The translations under genes were made by a program, and so were the position numbers. The notes beneath the pieces are model-generated. The model searched no databases and was not told the origin of the DNA. It worked only from the letters and a program-made list of their open reading frames with translations. A stretch of 64,000 nucleotides of DNA from Campylobacter canadensis. Its GTDB lineage: Bacteria; Campylobacterota; Campylobacteria; Campylobacterales; Campylobacteraceae. Numbering within the stretch: the stretch's first letter is position 1; each line of letters opens with the position of its first letter. This document shows, one piece after another, positions 18,830 through 29,019 of the stretch. Where the stretch lies: the NCBI RefSeq assembly GCF_013177655.1, contig NZ_CP035946.1:1054001-1118000 (forward strand), read 5' to 3'.

Positions 18830-18863
18830 ATTAAAAACCAAGCAATAATGCTTAGTTTTTAAT
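18830..18863 (-). terminator. Hairpin terminating the chemoreceptor gene
   Basis: 15-bp inverted repeat with one mismatch and a 4-nt loop (arms 18830-18844 and 18849-18863), containing the chemoreceptor stop codon. The minus-strand tail reads TTTTC. Confidence 0.6.
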
Positions 18864-20591
18864 AATTTGATTTAAAGCTTCATCGTTTTCTTTTAGCTTA
18901 ATTGAACGCTCTGCTACAATTTGTACTATTTTTGAAGATTCTTTTAATAAGTCATTAATTGAATTCATAGATAAAATAATTCCTTTTGTTTGCTCTGTGA
19001 TTGTATTTGAGCGGTTATTTTGGTCTTCAATATTATCCACAACTTCATCTACATAATTTTGCGTTGTGTTTAAGCTACTTTGTGATTTGCTACCATTTTC
19101 TGCTAGATGTGTTAAAATACTAGCATTATCTTTAAGCGATGAGCCAATTTGAGTTAAATTATCCATAATACCTTTAATACTTGCTTCAATATCTCCTAAA
19201 CTGCCTTGAGTATTTTCAGCTAGTTTTCTAACTTCATCAGCAACAACTGCAAAGCCTCTACCATTTTCTCCTGCTCTAGCTGCTTCAATAGCTGCATTTA
19301 AGGCTAATAGATTTGTTTGGTCTGCAATTTCATTAATAGTATTTAATACATCTTTAATCTGACTTACGCTTTGCTGTAAATTCTCAATTTGAGAATGTAA
19401 AATTGTTTGACTTTGCACACTGTTATTTAATTCTTCTAATAAAGTGTAAATAGTTTTTGAGGTATCAAAAAGATAATTTTTACTTTCTGTAATTTTATCT
19501 TTTGAAGTATGTGCTGATTTTGCATTATCATCAAGACTAATAACAATTTGATTACCAACACTTACATTACTTGCTGTTTTTTCATTAATACTATGAATTT
19601 GATTTTCTAAATTCTTTAAATATTCACTTAAATTTACAATTTCTTCGCTAGTAAATCCAGCAATATTTATAATTTCTTGCATTTTATCAACAAAAGAATT
19701 TATAAACTTAGAAATAATTAATAATTCATCTTTTTCCCCACGCTCTAATTTTAATCTATTGTTTTTATTCTTCATACCTGTTTGAAGATAATTTACTATA
19801 CTTTGTGAGTCTTCTTTAAAATCTTTAAGAATATAAAATATCACAAATACTACAACTACAGTAACTATTAAGGTTAAAATTAAAAAGCCTAAAATTATAT
19901 TTGATTTAACATTAGCTGCATTTCTCATTTCATCTAAAAGATTTAAATCAGCTGTTACTGAATTTAAAGATTCCGAATTTTTTGTAAATGATGCTGCTAG
20001 ATTTGTAAAATATTCACTTGATTGTTTTAACGATTTTGATAGTTTTTCTGAATTATCATAATTTCTATCAATTAAATCTGCATAAATATTTTCAAACACT
20101 CCTTGCAATTCTACACACATTGTTCTTGTTTCATCACTTGATATTGCGTGTTCTATTTTTGCAGAATATTTTTTTAACTCTTCATCTTTTTGAACAAAAC
20201 TTTGATTCCAACTACGAATTGTGTTTATAGTTAAAGAGCGTAAATTATCATTGCTTGGATTAAGTAAAAGTTTAATTAAATTAGAATTAACATTCCCAAT
20301 AAATTCAAATTGCTCAATTAGATTTTCATTTTCACTCATTGAATTATCTGTTTCTTCAAATGTTTTACTAACACTTGCTAAAACTTCTTGAGCCTGTTTA
20401 GATAGTTTTGTAATATCATTAAAGCCTGCTTTAACTTTAACAACGCCTTGTTCTTCTTGTTTTACTAACTGTGAAAATGTATATTTAAATGCAAAAAAGG
20501 CTAGTGCTATTATTAAAACTAGCACCGCCATAGTATTAAAGCTTAAGTTTAACTTAGAGCATATACTTAAGCTTTTAAAATTTGTTTTCAT
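18852..20591 (-). CDS. Methyl-accepting chemotaxis protein (transducer-like protein)
   Basis: A 579-residue chemoreceptor: first membrane helix at about 18-40, a helical periplasmic sensor region of about 190 residues, second helix at about 232-255, a HAMP-like linker, and a cytoplasmic signalling domain with the hairpin tip [31 protein letters not shown]. There is no CheR-tethering pentapeptide at the C-terminus. The ligand cannot be deduced; the sensor looks like an all-helical bundle. It starts only 5 nt after the small periplasmic protein gene and is probably the third gene of an operon led by the Omp50-like gene. Confidence 0.93.
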   Translation of the reverse strand: MKTNFKSLSICSKLNLSFNTMAVLVLIIALAFFAFKYTFSQLVKQEEQGVVKVKAGFNDITKLSKQAQEVLASVSKTFEETDNSMSENENLIEQFEFIGNVNSNLIKLLLNPSNDNLRSLTINTIRSWNQSFVQKDEELKKYSAKIEHAISSDETRTMCVELQGVFENIYADLIDRNYDNSEKLSKSLKQSSEYFTNLAASFTKNSESLNSVTADLNLLDEMRNAANVKSNIILGFLILTLIVTVVVVFVIFYILKDFKEDSQSIVNYLQTGMKNKNNRLKLERGEKDELLIISKFINSFVDKMQEIINIAGFTSEEIVNLSEYLKNLENQIHSINEKTASNVSVGNQIVISLDDNAKSAHTSKDKITESKNYLFDTSKTIYTLLEELNNSVQSQTILHSQIENLQQSVSQIKDVLNTINEIADQTNLLALNAAIEAARAGENGRGFAVVADEVRKLAENTQGSLGDIEASIKGIMDNLTQIGSSLKDNASILTHLAENGSKSQSSLNTTQNYVDEVVDNIEDQNNRSNTITEQTKGIILSMNSINDLLKESSKIVQIVAERSIKLKENDEALNQIIKN

Positions 20592-20596
20592 AAGTT

Positions 20597-20827
20597 TTAC
20601 TTACCAGCTACTTGAACTTGATTTGGATTATCAGCTGCTCTTGCTATCATACATTCTTTTAACACAGTAGCTTCATTTGCATCGCTTACCTTTTTTTCTA
20701 CCCAGCGTTCAATTTGTTTCATTGTTTTTGATTCAGGCTCTGGAGCTTCATATTTACTCATTAAACCTGCACAATCATCAGCTAAGATTGGTAATGCTAA
20801 TAAACTTAAAAATATTACTTTTTTCAT
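20597..20827 (-). CDS. Small exported protein of the Omp50 operon
   Basis: A 76-residue protein with a signal peptide ([16 protein letters not shown]) and a mature region of about 60 residues with two cysteines (DDCAGL and LKECMI), possibly disulfide-bonded. It lies 13 nt downstream of the Omp50-like gene and has a good ribosome-binding site (TAAGGAG). I recall a small periplasmic protein gene (Cj1169c) in the same place in C. jejuni. Function unknown. Confidence 0.78.
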   Translation of the reverse strand: MKKVIFLSLLALPILADDCAGLMSKYEAPEPESKTMKQIERWVEKKVSDANEATVLKECMIARAADNPNQVQVAGK

Positions 20828-20840
20828 ACTTTACTCCTTA

Positions 20841-22265
20841 TTATAATTTTACGTTATACATTAGCATAAAGCTGTCTGCTTTATTTTTATCTTTTAGTTT
20901 AACACTGCCGCCAATTGGTGTAGCTGAATTTGAGAATTTATTATCTACATGAGTATAGCTTAGGCGTAAGAATTGATTTCTATCAAGCTGATAAATACCA
21001 TAAATATCATGAGCCATACCTCTTGTCATTCTCATATTTAGTGGGTCGTTTATGCTTGGGCGAGACATTGTGTACCAGTATTTGCTACCCCAAAAGAATT
21101 CATAACCAAATTTAAAGCTTTGAGTAAAGTCGTATCTAGCACCTACATGAACTGAATATCCATTCTTTTCATTTATTTTAAACATCTCTTGAACTGCTGC
21201 AATCGCTGCTGGCTGAGTAGTTGCTGCCGCTGCTTTTCCGTTTGATGACATACCTGCTGCCGCTTGAGCTGCTGCTTGAGCTTTAAGAATTGGAGTTACA
21301 TCTATATTTTTGTGATTTGAGTTGCTACCTTTTGAGTATCCTAAAGAAATAAAGTAATTAAAATCACTTCCAAATGCTTTATTTTGCTCAAAATGTAAAT
21401 TATATAAGCTTAAATCGCCTAAATTTTTTACACCAAGAACTGGTAATGGTAAAGAAAAATCAGTTAAGTGAGCTACGTTAAAAATCATTAAGTTATCGCC
21501 TAAAGCAGGGATTTTTCCTTCTACTTCAGCATAATATAAATTAGAATCTACATCTTCTTGATCGCCCATCCAATCTTTTACTTTTCCTTCGTTATCCCAT
21601 TGATAAACCTTACCATAAGCAAGTCTTGCTGCAAAATCATAATCGCTTAATACATCTGGTTTATAAGTTAATACTAAAGCATCTCCTAAAACATTTAGCA
21701 TTAATGCTGGATAAGTTGATTGTCTTAAAGCATTGTTTCTTAAATTGCTTCCTGGACCATCTGTACCTGGTTGTCTACCGATAGTTGCAATTAATTCAGG
21801 AGTGATTGCATAATCAAGATAAGCTCTGCTTAAATAAACTACAGGACCACTTGTTCTTGTATTTCTACCTGCATCAAGTTCTAATGGATGAGAACCACTT
21901 AAACCCCAACCCATTTGAGACCAGTTTTTAGCTATTGATAAACGACCATAAAATTTAGTTTTATCATTAATTTGAGCGTTCATATTTAAAAATAATTCAC
22001 TCATCCATTTATTGTTTGCATGATATTTGTGACCTGCTAAATTGTAGTTTGTATTTGTAACTGAAGTTGAAAATTCTAATCCAAAATTAATCTTATCTAA
22101 AGCTGAAGTGAATTCGTTTTCATCTGCTCTTTGTTCTAATTCATCTATGCTTTTTTGTAAGCTTGAAACTTGCTTTTTAAGATTTTCAATTTCACTATTT
22201 GCATCAGCGCCAAAAAGTGAAGTAGAAAATAAACAAGCACCTAAGATAACTGATAATTTTTTCAT
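20841..22265 (-). CDS. omp50: Omp50-like outer-membrane porin (DUF3373 type)
   Basis: A 474-residue outer-membrane beta-barrel protein. The signal peptide ends at LFGA, followed by a short coiled-coil region (residues 22-50) and a long amphipathic beta-strand region ending in MLMYNVKL. The N-terminus matches my memory of C. jejuni Omp50 (Cj1170c), a 50-kDa porin also reported to have tyrosine-kinase activity. An Ala/Gln-rich low-complexity stretch near residues 330-355 (AQAAAQAAAG, AAAATTQPAA) looks like a loop insertion. A clear -10 box lies upstream and AAAGGAG precedes the ATG. Confidence 0.87.
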   Translation of the reverse strand: MKKLSVILGACLFSTSLFGADANSEIENLKKQVSSLQKSIDELEQRADENEFTSALDKINFGLEFSTSVTNTNYNLAGHKYHANNKWMSELFLNMNAQINDKTKFYGRLSIAKNWSQMGWGLSGSHPLELDAGRNTRTSGPVVYLSRAYLDYAITPELIATIGRQPGTDGPGSNLRNNALRQSTYPALMLNVLGDALVLTYKPDVLSDYDFAARLAYGKVYQWDNEGKVKDWMGDQEDVDSNLYYAEVEGKIPALGDNLMIFNVAHLTDFSLPLPVLGVKNLGDLSLYNLHFEQNKAFGSDFNYFISLGYSKGSNSNHKNIDVTPILKAQAAAQAAAGMSSNGKAAAATTQPAAIAAVQEMFKINEKNGYSVHVGARYDFTQSFKFGYEFFWGSKYWYTMSRPSINDPLNMRMTRGMAHDIYGIYQLDRNQFLRLSYTHVDNKFSNSATPIGGSVKLKDKNKADSFMLMYNVKL

Positions 22266-22300
22266 TTTTTTCTCCTTTGAAAATAAAAAGATAAGCTAGT

Positions 22301-22306
22301 ATTATA
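22301..22306 (-). promoter_or_regulatory. -10 box for the omp50 operon
   Basis: TATAAT on the minus strand within ACATATAATACTAG, 36 bp upstream of the omp50 ATG, giving a short leader with AAAGGAGAAAAAAATG. The -35 side is only AT-rich, as usual for Campylobacter sigma-70 promoters. Confidence 0.75.
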
Positions 22307-22396
22307 TGTTATTTTTTCAAAAAAATCAAATATTTTGTATTAAAAAAAATTAACTTAAGATATATAAATATTAAATAAATTAATTTTAAATAATAT

Positions 22397-24394
22397 TTAT
22401 ATTTTCATACCTTCATCAATAAAAATTGAACGAATTAATTCTTTATCATTTTCGTTATCTTTTTTTGCCCAAGTTAATATTAGTTCATTTTTTGCCCTTG
22501 TTAAAGCAACATAAAATAACCTTCTTTCTTCTTCAATACCACCTGCATTTTTACTTAATTTAATATTTGGGAATTTTCCTTGAGCTAAATCTATTAAATA
22601 AACTACATTAAATTCTAAACCTTTACTTGCATGCACGGTTAAAAGCTGTACGCCTTTTTGGTTTTTAAATTCTGTATTTAAAAGGGTTTTTTCAAAAAAA
22701 TCTGCATTATTATCATAATTTTTTGCATCTTCTAAAATATATGAGCAATTTTTTTTGATTGAATTTATTTTTTCTTCTTTTAAACTTGGAGAAAATTTCG
22801 TGCCAATATAGGCTCTTTTTACCGCAATATTGTCAATTATCATTGTAAAAATCTTTGAGAAAAAAGTATTTTTTAGTAAAAGATATGGAGAATTTATGTT
22901 TTGATTATCTTTTAAAAATAAATATAATTGTTCTAAAAATAAAATATTTTCATCATTTAACTCATCAAGCAACAATACAGGATTGTGTTTAAAATCACTT
23001 TTTACTAAGTCTTCATAACTTTTTTGCTCATCTTCTTTTAATGTTTTTGCAAATAAACCTAGCTTAAAATCTTTTTTCTTTAAAAAATTATATTCGCTTT
23101 TTTTAATTGGATTTAAAATGCCTTTTAATAAAGAGCCATTGCCAAGCTCTAAAAAAGCTTGATAAATAATATTAACCCTAACCGCACCAACGCCTTTACT
23201 TTGTTGAAGGATATCAATAAAACTTAAAATATCTGATTTATTTGCACACAAGGCTGCAAGATTAATTAAACTTGCTATTTCTTTTAAATCATAAAAAGAA
23301 TTACCGCCCTTTCTAATACACTTAATTAGGTTTTGTTTTAAAACCCTTTCAATCTCATCTCCGCTTGAATTATTTCTATAAATTACTGCAATTTGTTCTT
23401 TTGGATTTTCTAAAAGAGTATTTGATATTTGCTCTGCTACAAAGCTGTATTGCTCTTTGCTAAATTCAAATTGATTTAGTAAAATCGCTTTGCTTTCTTG
23501 GGTTCTTGTAACTACTAATTGCTTAGGATACAATCTTTCATTATTACAAATTACACGATTTGCAAAATCTAAAATTCTTTGAGTTGAGCGGTAATTTTTA
23601 TTAAGTGAATAAATTTTAGCATTTTCATATCTTCTTTTAAAACTTGCAATTATTTCAATATTTGCACCGTTAAAAGCATAAATACTTTGGTCATAATCTC
23701 CTACACAAAATAAAGATTTTTTTTTAATACAATCTAAAATTGAACTTTGTAAATTATTTGTATCTTGATATTCATCTACTAAGACCTCAACGAATTCATC
23801 TTTAAATTCGTTTTTAAAAAAATCCTTTGCCTTTAGCAATAAATCATCAAAATCATAAAAATTGTGTGTATTTTTTTGCTCTTCAAATTCACTTAAAATA
23901 TTTGTATAAAATTTTGCATTATGCGAGTGTGCTTCATAATTTTGTTTAAACCAATCATAAAAATTCATATCAAGACAAGTATTATTATACATTGAATAAA
24001 TATCTGCAAGATATGAATAATCATACAAATCATCTCTTTTTGGATACTTATCATAAATACTTTTTAAAAGCCATCTTAACTCTTTACTTCTTTTTAGTAC
24101 GACTTTTTTATGCTTTTTTAAATAGTCTAGACTAATTGAGTGAAAAGTACCACTTTTAATACCCTTAATAGCACTAGAACCTAATTTTTTGCTAAGTCTT
24201 TCTATCATTTCTGTTGCAGCTTTGTTTGTAAAGGTTAAAAGCATAATTTCACTTGCTTTTGCACCATCGTTTAATAATTTTTCAATCCTTGCAACTATTG
24301 TGCTAGTTTTGCCCGTTCCTGCGCTTGCTATTATTAGATTATGTCCTAAATTAGCATTTACTGCTGCTAATTGCTCGTTGTTTAAATTACTCAA
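22397..24394 (-). CDS. UvrD/Rep-family superfamily 1 DNA helicase
   Basis: A 665-residue 3'-5' DNA helicase. Motif Q (LNNEQLAAV) and Walker A (ASAGTGKTSTIV) are at the N-terminus, followed by TFTNKAATEM, VDEYQDTN (Walker B), GDYDQSIYAFNGA, LNKNYRST and the C-terminal motifs VQLLTVHASKGLEF and ALTRAKNEL. It resembles the Rep/PcrA-like helicase of Campylobacter. It starts 8 nt inside the upstream sulfatase gene. Confidence 0.92.
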   Translation of the reverse strand: MSNLNNEQLAAVNANLGHNLIIASAGTGKTSTIVARIEKLLNDGAKASEIMLLTFTNKAATEMIERLSKKLGSSAIKGIKSGTFHSISLDYLKKHKKVVLKRSKELRWLLKSIYDKYPKRDDLYDYSYLADIYSMYNNTCLDMNFYDWFKQNYEAHSHNAKFYTNILSEFEEQKNTHNFYDFDDLLLKAKDFFKNEFKDEFVEVLVDEYQDTNNLQSSILDCIKKKSLFCVGDYDQSIYAFNGANIEIIASFKRRYENAKIYSLNKNYRSTQRILDFANRVICNNERLYPKQLVVTRTQESKAILLNQFEFSKEQYSFVAEQISNTLLENPKEQIAVIYRNNSSGDEIERVLKQNLIKCIRKGGNSFYDLKEIASLINLAALCANKSDILSFIDILQQSKGVGAVRVNIIYQAFLELGNGSLLKGILNPIKKSEYNFLKKKDFKLGLFAKTLKEDEQKSYEDLVKSDFKHNPVLLLDELNDENILFLEQLYLFLKDNQNINSPYLLLKNTFFSKIFTMIIDNIAVKRAYIGTKFSPSLKEEKINSIKKNCSYILEDAKNYDNNADFFEKTLLNTEFKNQKGVQLLTVHASKGLEFNVVYLIDLAQGKFPNIKLSKNAGGIEEERRLFYVALTRAKNELILTWAKKDNENDKELIRSIFIDEGMKI

Positions 24395-26192
24395 TAATAT
24401 TTCCTTTAAAAATCAAATACCAAGATAAAGCCTGTGCTTGTTTTTGCCTTAGTTCATCATTTATAAATTTATCGTTTTTAAAACTAGCATTAAAGCCAAT
24501 TTGCTCATAACTTTTTACATCTTGTTCTTTTAGTGAAAAACAAGGTATGCCAAATGAATAATATTCATAATTTTTAGGTGCAATAAGATTTATAATACTT
24601 GCACCAATATCAATATGCTTTGTGATTTTACATATTGGATATATTTTATGATTTTTTGAATACATTATAATTGGTACTGTATGAGTTATTTTTAAATCAA
24701 GGCTATCATCAATATTGTATCTTCCATAATGATCGCCCGTAATTACAAATAAAGCATCTGGGTATTTATTACTTTGCTCTTTTATAAAATCAACTAAAAC
24801 CTTTTGATACCAATAAATTGTTAGTAATTCATTTTTATATTTTTTGCTTAGCTTTTCTGCTTTTTCAAATGGTAAGGAAAAAAGCTTTCTTTTTTGAAAT
24901 TCTAAATTATAAGTAGGATGATTTGTAGTACTCATAATTACATTAAAATCATAATCTTTTAACGCTACATATTTAAATAAAACATCATCAAAAACTCCCC
25001 ACTCGCTATTAATACTATCATCTTTAAATACTGCTCTAATTTGCGGTGCATAAAAATTGGCATTAAAATTACTTAATCTAGTTAAATTAGCAATATTTCC
25101 CCAGTTATCATGCCCACCCATAAAAAAGGCTGAGCTTAAATGTAAATTTTTTAAATTATCGTTTAATGAAAAAAAGTGCTTTTTTATTTTTGCATATTTT
25201 GCTGCTGTATCATCTGTTGTGTTATAAGTATTTAATATTTGTACTTCAAGAGATTGCTTTGTAGCAGGAGCATTATGTAAAGCACTAATGTAAGCACCTT
25301 CTTTTGCAAGAGTATGAATATCAGTAAAAATATCATTAAATCTATCTTGCATAACCCAATCGCTTAAGCTTTCGCTAATAATATAATAAATCTTTTGTGC
25401 TTTAAAATATTCATCATCTTGTTTTACTTTATGTAAATATTTTTTTAAATCAATTTTACCTGTACAAGGATTTATATTAAAAAATTCGCAAGCAACTTTT
25501 TTAGGACTATCAAGCTTAAAACTATCCCAATCAATATTTGTTTGCTTTCTTATTTGTTCTATTGCGTTAATAAAACCAATAAAATGCCCAAAAACACTTA
25601 TATTTACAATTTCATTTTCACTAGCGATAATTCTTCTTTGAATAAAATCAGCCTTAAAAGAAAATTGCTGATTTATGCAAAACATCATAAAAAAAGCATA
25701 AAAAATAAAAGAAAGAATATTTTTTAAGACACTTGTTTTAATTTTAATCTTATTTACACTATTTAAAATGTAAATATTAACTATCATTAAAATAAAAAAT
25801 AAAATTATAGAACTTACAACTCCATAATTTGATTTTAATCCGCTTTTAATTAAAGCAAAAATTTCTTCATTTTTAAATAAAAATAACTCAACACCAAAAT
25901 TCTGATGATAAATATTAAAATAAACAAAAAAGGCAAGATTTATAGCTAAACAAACAAAGCTTAAAACATAATAAAAAGCATTAGCAAGATATTTATTAAT
26001 TAAGGCAAAAATATAAAACACACTAAAGCAATAAGCATAAATTTGTATATCAAATCTCATTGATGATAAAATAGAAATTAAGCTATCATTTACAAATAAA
26101 ACATCATTTTTGTATAAAAAAACAAGCTTAAAAACAAAAGAAAGTATTAAAAAATACATAAATAATAATAAAGCTCTTAGTGCAATTTGCAT
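24387..26192 (-). CDS. LTA-synthase-like membrane sulfatase/phosphotransferase
   Basis: A 601-residue inner-membrane protein: five N-terminal membrane helices (to about residue 190), then a periplasmic alkaline-phosphatase-fold domain of the LtaS/sulfatase family. Likely active-site elements are SESLSDW, the candidate nucleophile Thr in APATKQSLEVQ, GGHDNWGN and the metal-binding ITGDHYG. Gram-negative relatives transfer phosphoglycerol or phosphoethanolamine to glycans; the substrate here is unknown. A similar protein (Cj1055c) exists in C. jejuni. Confidence 0.82.
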   Translation of the reverse strand: MQIALRALLLFMYFLILSFVFKLVFLYKNDVLFVNDSLISILSSMRFDIQIYAYCFSVFYIFALINKYLANAFYYVLSFVCLAINLAFFVYFNIYHQNFGVELFLFKNEEIFALIKSGLKSNYGVVSSIILFFILMIVNIYILNSVNKIKIKTSVLKNILSFIFYAFFMMFCINQQFSFKADFIQRRIIASENEIVNISVFGHFIGFINAIEQIRKQTNIDWDSFKLDSPKKVACEFFNINPCTGKIDLKKYLHKVKQDDEYFKAQKIYYIISESLSDWVMQDRFNDIFTDIHTLAKEGAYISALHNAPATKQSLEVQILNTYNTTDDTAAKYAKIKKHFFSLNDNLKNLHLSSAFFMGGHDNWGNIANLTRLSNFNANFYAPQIRAVFKDDSINSEWGVFDDVLFKYVALKDYDFNVIMSTTNHPTYNLEFQKRKLFSLPFEKAEKLSKKYKNELLTIYWYQKVLVDFIKEQSNKYPDALFVITGDHYGRYNIDDSLDLKITHTVPIIMYSKNHKIYPICKITKHIDIGASIINLIAPKNYEYYSFGIPCFSLKEQDVKSYEQIGFNASFKNDKFINDELRQKQAQALSWYLIFKGNIIE

Positions 26193-26266
26193 ATTTTCTC
26201 CTTTAAAAAATGCAAGAGTTTATAAAAATAAATTAAAATAAAGGTAAAACTTTTAAGGAATATTAA

Positions 26267-28870
26267 ATGGAAAAAGATTTTTATAACCCAAAAGAAATTG
26301 AAAAAGATTACTATGAATATTGCAAAAATCAAGGTTATTTTGAAGTAGATTCAAATAAAAAAATTCAAAAAGAAAATAAAAATTTTGCAATTATGATGCC
26401 ACCACCAAATGTAACTGGTGTTTTACACATAGGACACGCATTAACTTTTACCTTACAAGATGTTATTACTCGTTATAAAAGAATGGATGGATATAAGGTT
26501 TTATATCAACCTGGACTTGACCATGCTGGTATTGCTACTCAAAATGTGGTTGAAAAGCAGCTTTTAGCTCAAGGGATTAAAAAAGAAGAATTAGGCAGAG
26601 AAGAATTTATTAAAAAAGTATGGGAATGGAAAGAAAAAAGCGGCGGAGCTATTGTTAATCAAATGTATTCGCTTGGGATTACTCCTGCTTTTTCAAGAAT
26701 GCGTTTTACTATGGATGAGGGCTTACAATACGCTGTTAAAAAGGCCTTTGTTGATTTATACGATAAAGGTTTAATTACAAAAGATAATAGAATGATAAAT
26801 TGGTGTACCAAAGACGGTGCATTAAGCGATATTGAAGTTGAATATGAAGAAAACAAATCAAAATTATATTATTTAAGATATTACCTAAAAGATAGTAAAG
26901 AATATTTAGTTGTAGCAACAACTAGACCTGAAACATATTTTGGCGATAGTGCTTTAATGGTAAATCCTGAAGATGAAAGATATAAAAATTATATCGGTAA
27001 AAGTGTTTTATTGCCTATTTTAAATAAAGAAATAAAAATTATTGCTGATAGCTATGTTGATAGTTCTTTTGGTAGTGGGGTTGTAAAGGTTACTCCCGCT
27101 CACGATATAAACGATTACGAAGTTGGTTTAAGACATAATTTAGATTTTATAACTATCTTTGATGAAAAAGGTATTTTAAATGATAAATGTGCTGAATTTG
27201 CTGGTCTTGAAAGATTACAAGCAAGGCAAATTATAATTGAAAAATTACAAGAACTTGGCTATATAGAAAAAATACAAGATTATGTAAATCAAGTAGGCAA
27301 ATGTTATCGTTGTAAAAACATTGTTGAGCCTTATATTTCAAAACAATGGTTTGTAAGTACAAAAATTGCTGATAGTGTAATTACTAAGGTAAATAATAAT
27401 GAATGTAAATTTTATCCTGCACACTGGATAAATAGTTTTAATGCTTGGATGAAAGATTTACGCCCTTGGTGTATTTCAAGACAGCTTTGGTGGGGGCATC
27501 AAATACCTGTTTATTATTGCGAATGCGGCAACTGCATTGCTAGCGTAGAAGAAGTAAGTCAATGCCCTAAATGTTTAAGTAAAAATATTAAACAAGATGA
27601 AGATGTGCTTGATACTTGGTTTAGTTCTGGTTTATGGGCATTTAGTACGCTTGGATTAAATAATAATGATTATAAAAAAGGAATTTTATATCAAGAAAGT
27701 GATATAAAAGATTTTTACCCAAATTCATTATTGATTACTGGCTTTGATATTTTATTTTTCTGGGTATGTAGAATGCTATTTCAAAGCGATAATGAATTAA
27801 ATGAGCTACCTTTTAAAGATATATATTTACACGCTCTTGTAAAAGATGAAAATGGCGATAAAATGAGTAAGAGCAAAGGCAATGTAATTGACCCGCTTGT
27901 AATGATTGATACTTATAGTGCTGATATTTTAAGATTTACTTTATGCTTACTTGCTGTTCAAGGTCGTGATATTAGAATGAGCGAAGAAAGAATGATTTTA
28001 GTGCGTAATTTTACGAATAAATTATACAACGCTGCTAATTTTCTACTATTAAAAGATAAAAATTATAAAGAACTTAGCGAATTTAAAACAAAGCTTGGAC
28101 TTTATATGAACGCTAAATTTAATCTTTGCGTAAATGAAGTTAGACAATATTTAGCTGAATATAGATTTAATGATGCAAGTATGAGTATTTATAAATTTTT
28201 ATGGGACGAATTTTGCGATATTGGTATTGAACACTGCAAATTTGATACAAATAGCTTAAAAGAGATTGCTAGTGTATTTTTAAGCGCTATGAGATTGTTA
28301 AACCCTTTTATGCCTTTTATAAGCGAATATTTATTTCATAAACTACAAGGTAGTGATATTAAAAAAGATGGCTCTATTATGATTGAGCAATATCCACTAC
28401 AAAAAGATTTAAGCCCAAGCCAAAAAGAACATATTTTAGAATATGAAAAAGTAATAGAAGCAATAAATGTATTTAGGTCAATTAAAAAAAGCGCAAATAT
28501 AACAGACAAAAACGCTCAAGCTCTAATCAACATTGATTTAGACATAGATTATTTAAAGCTGATTTGCTTTATTGTAAAACTAAAAGAAATTAAAATTGCA
28601 CAAGAATTTCCAAGCGAATATGCAAGCTTAATATCAAATAATTTAAAAGCAGGAATTAAGATTGATGAAAATGCAAAAAATGCTTTAAAAGAAAAATTAA
28701 GCAATCAAGCAAAAAAACTTGAAAACGAAATTAATAAATTACAAAATATGCTAAATCCAAATTTTATTGCAAAAGCTCCTAAAAACCTTGTAGAACAAAA
28801 TCAAAATGCTTTAAATGAAGCAAAAAATAAACTTGAAGAAATAAATAAAGAACTTTCATCTTTAAATTAA
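26267..28870 (+). CDS. valS: Valyl-tRNA synthetase
   Basis: Class Ia aminoacyl-tRNA synthetase, 867 residues. It has the HIGH signature near residue 57 (VLHIGHALTF), an editing domain (ATTRPETYFGD, VTPAHDINDYEVG), WCISRQLWWGHQIP, KMSKS near residue 532 (DKMSKSKGNVIDP), an anticodon-binding domain and the C-terminal coiled coil typical of bacterial ValRS (about 800-867). The ATG follows AAGGAATATTAA, and a -10-like TTAAAAT lies in the 75-bp spacer from the divergent sulfatase gene. A strong terminator follows. Confidence 0.97.
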   Translation: MEKDFYNPKEIEKDYYEYCKNQGYFEVDSNKKIQKENKNFAIMMPPPNVTGVLHIGHALTFTLQDVITRYKRMDGYKVLYQPGLDHAGIATQNVVEKQLLAQGIKKEELGREEFIKKVWEWKEKSGGAIVNQMYSLGITPAFSRMRFTMDEGLQYAVKKAFVDLYDKGLITKDNRMINWCTKDGALSDIEVEYEENKSKLYYLRYYLKDSKEYLVVATTRPETYFGDSALMVNPEDERYKNYIGKSVLLPILNKEIKIIADSYVDSSFGSGVVKVTPAHDINDYEVGLRHNLDFITIFDEKGILNDKCAEFAGLERLQARQIIIEKLQELGYIEKIQDYVNQVGKCYRCKNIVEPYISKQWFVSTKIADSVITKVNNNECKFYPAHWINSFNAWMKDLRPWCISRQLWWGHQIPVYYCECGNCIASVEEVSQCPKCLSKNIKQDEDVLDTWFSSGLWAFSTLGLNNNDYKKGILYQESDIKDFYPNSLLITGFDILFFWVCRMLFQSDNELNELPFKDIYLHALVKDENGDKMSKSKGNVIDPLVMIDTYSADILRFTLCLLAVQGRDIRMSEERMILVRNFTNKLYNAANFLLLKDKNYKELSEFKTKLGLYMNAKFNLCVNEVRQYLAEYRFNDASMSIYKFLWDEFCDIGIEHCKFDTNSLKEIASVFLSAMRLLNPFMPFISEYLFHKLQGSDIKKDGSIMIEQYPLQKDLSPSQKEHILEYEKVIEAINVFRSIKKSANITDKNAQALINIDLDIDYLKLICFIVKLKEIKIAQEFPSEYASLISNNLKAGIKIDENAKNALKEKLSNQAKKLENEINKLQNMLNPNFIAKAPKNLVEQNQNALNEAKNKLEEINKELSSLN

Positions 28871-28874
28871 ATTC

Positions 28875-28900
28875 TTAAGCCTAAAAATCTTTAGGCTTAA
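28875..28900 (+). terminator. Rho-independent terminator of valS
   Basis: Perfect 11-bp stem (TTAAGCCTAAA and its complement), 4-nt loop, followed by AATATTTTTATTT. It begins 5 nt after the valS stop codon. Confidence 0.88.
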
Positions 28901-28981
28901 AATATTTTTATTTAATAATTTTTATTATTAGATTATTTTTTTAATTATTTTAAAAAAAATAAGCGTATATTAACCTAAGTT

Positions 28982-28987
28982 TAGAAT
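28982..28987 (+). promoter_or_regulatory. -10 box for trxA-dapB
   Basis: TAGAAT 33 bp upstream of the trxA ATG, preceded by an AT-rich stretch of about 70 bp without a clear -35. AAGGAG at 29008-29013 is the ribosome-binding site. Confidence 0.55.
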
Positions 28988-29019
28988 AATTGCAGTTCAT
29001 AAAAATTAAGGAGACAATT

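Noticed and set aside
28990-29019. TTG-initiated N-terminal extension of thioredoxin
   Set aside because: ATG 29020 has AAGGAG at proper spacing and gives the normal thioredoxin N-terminus.
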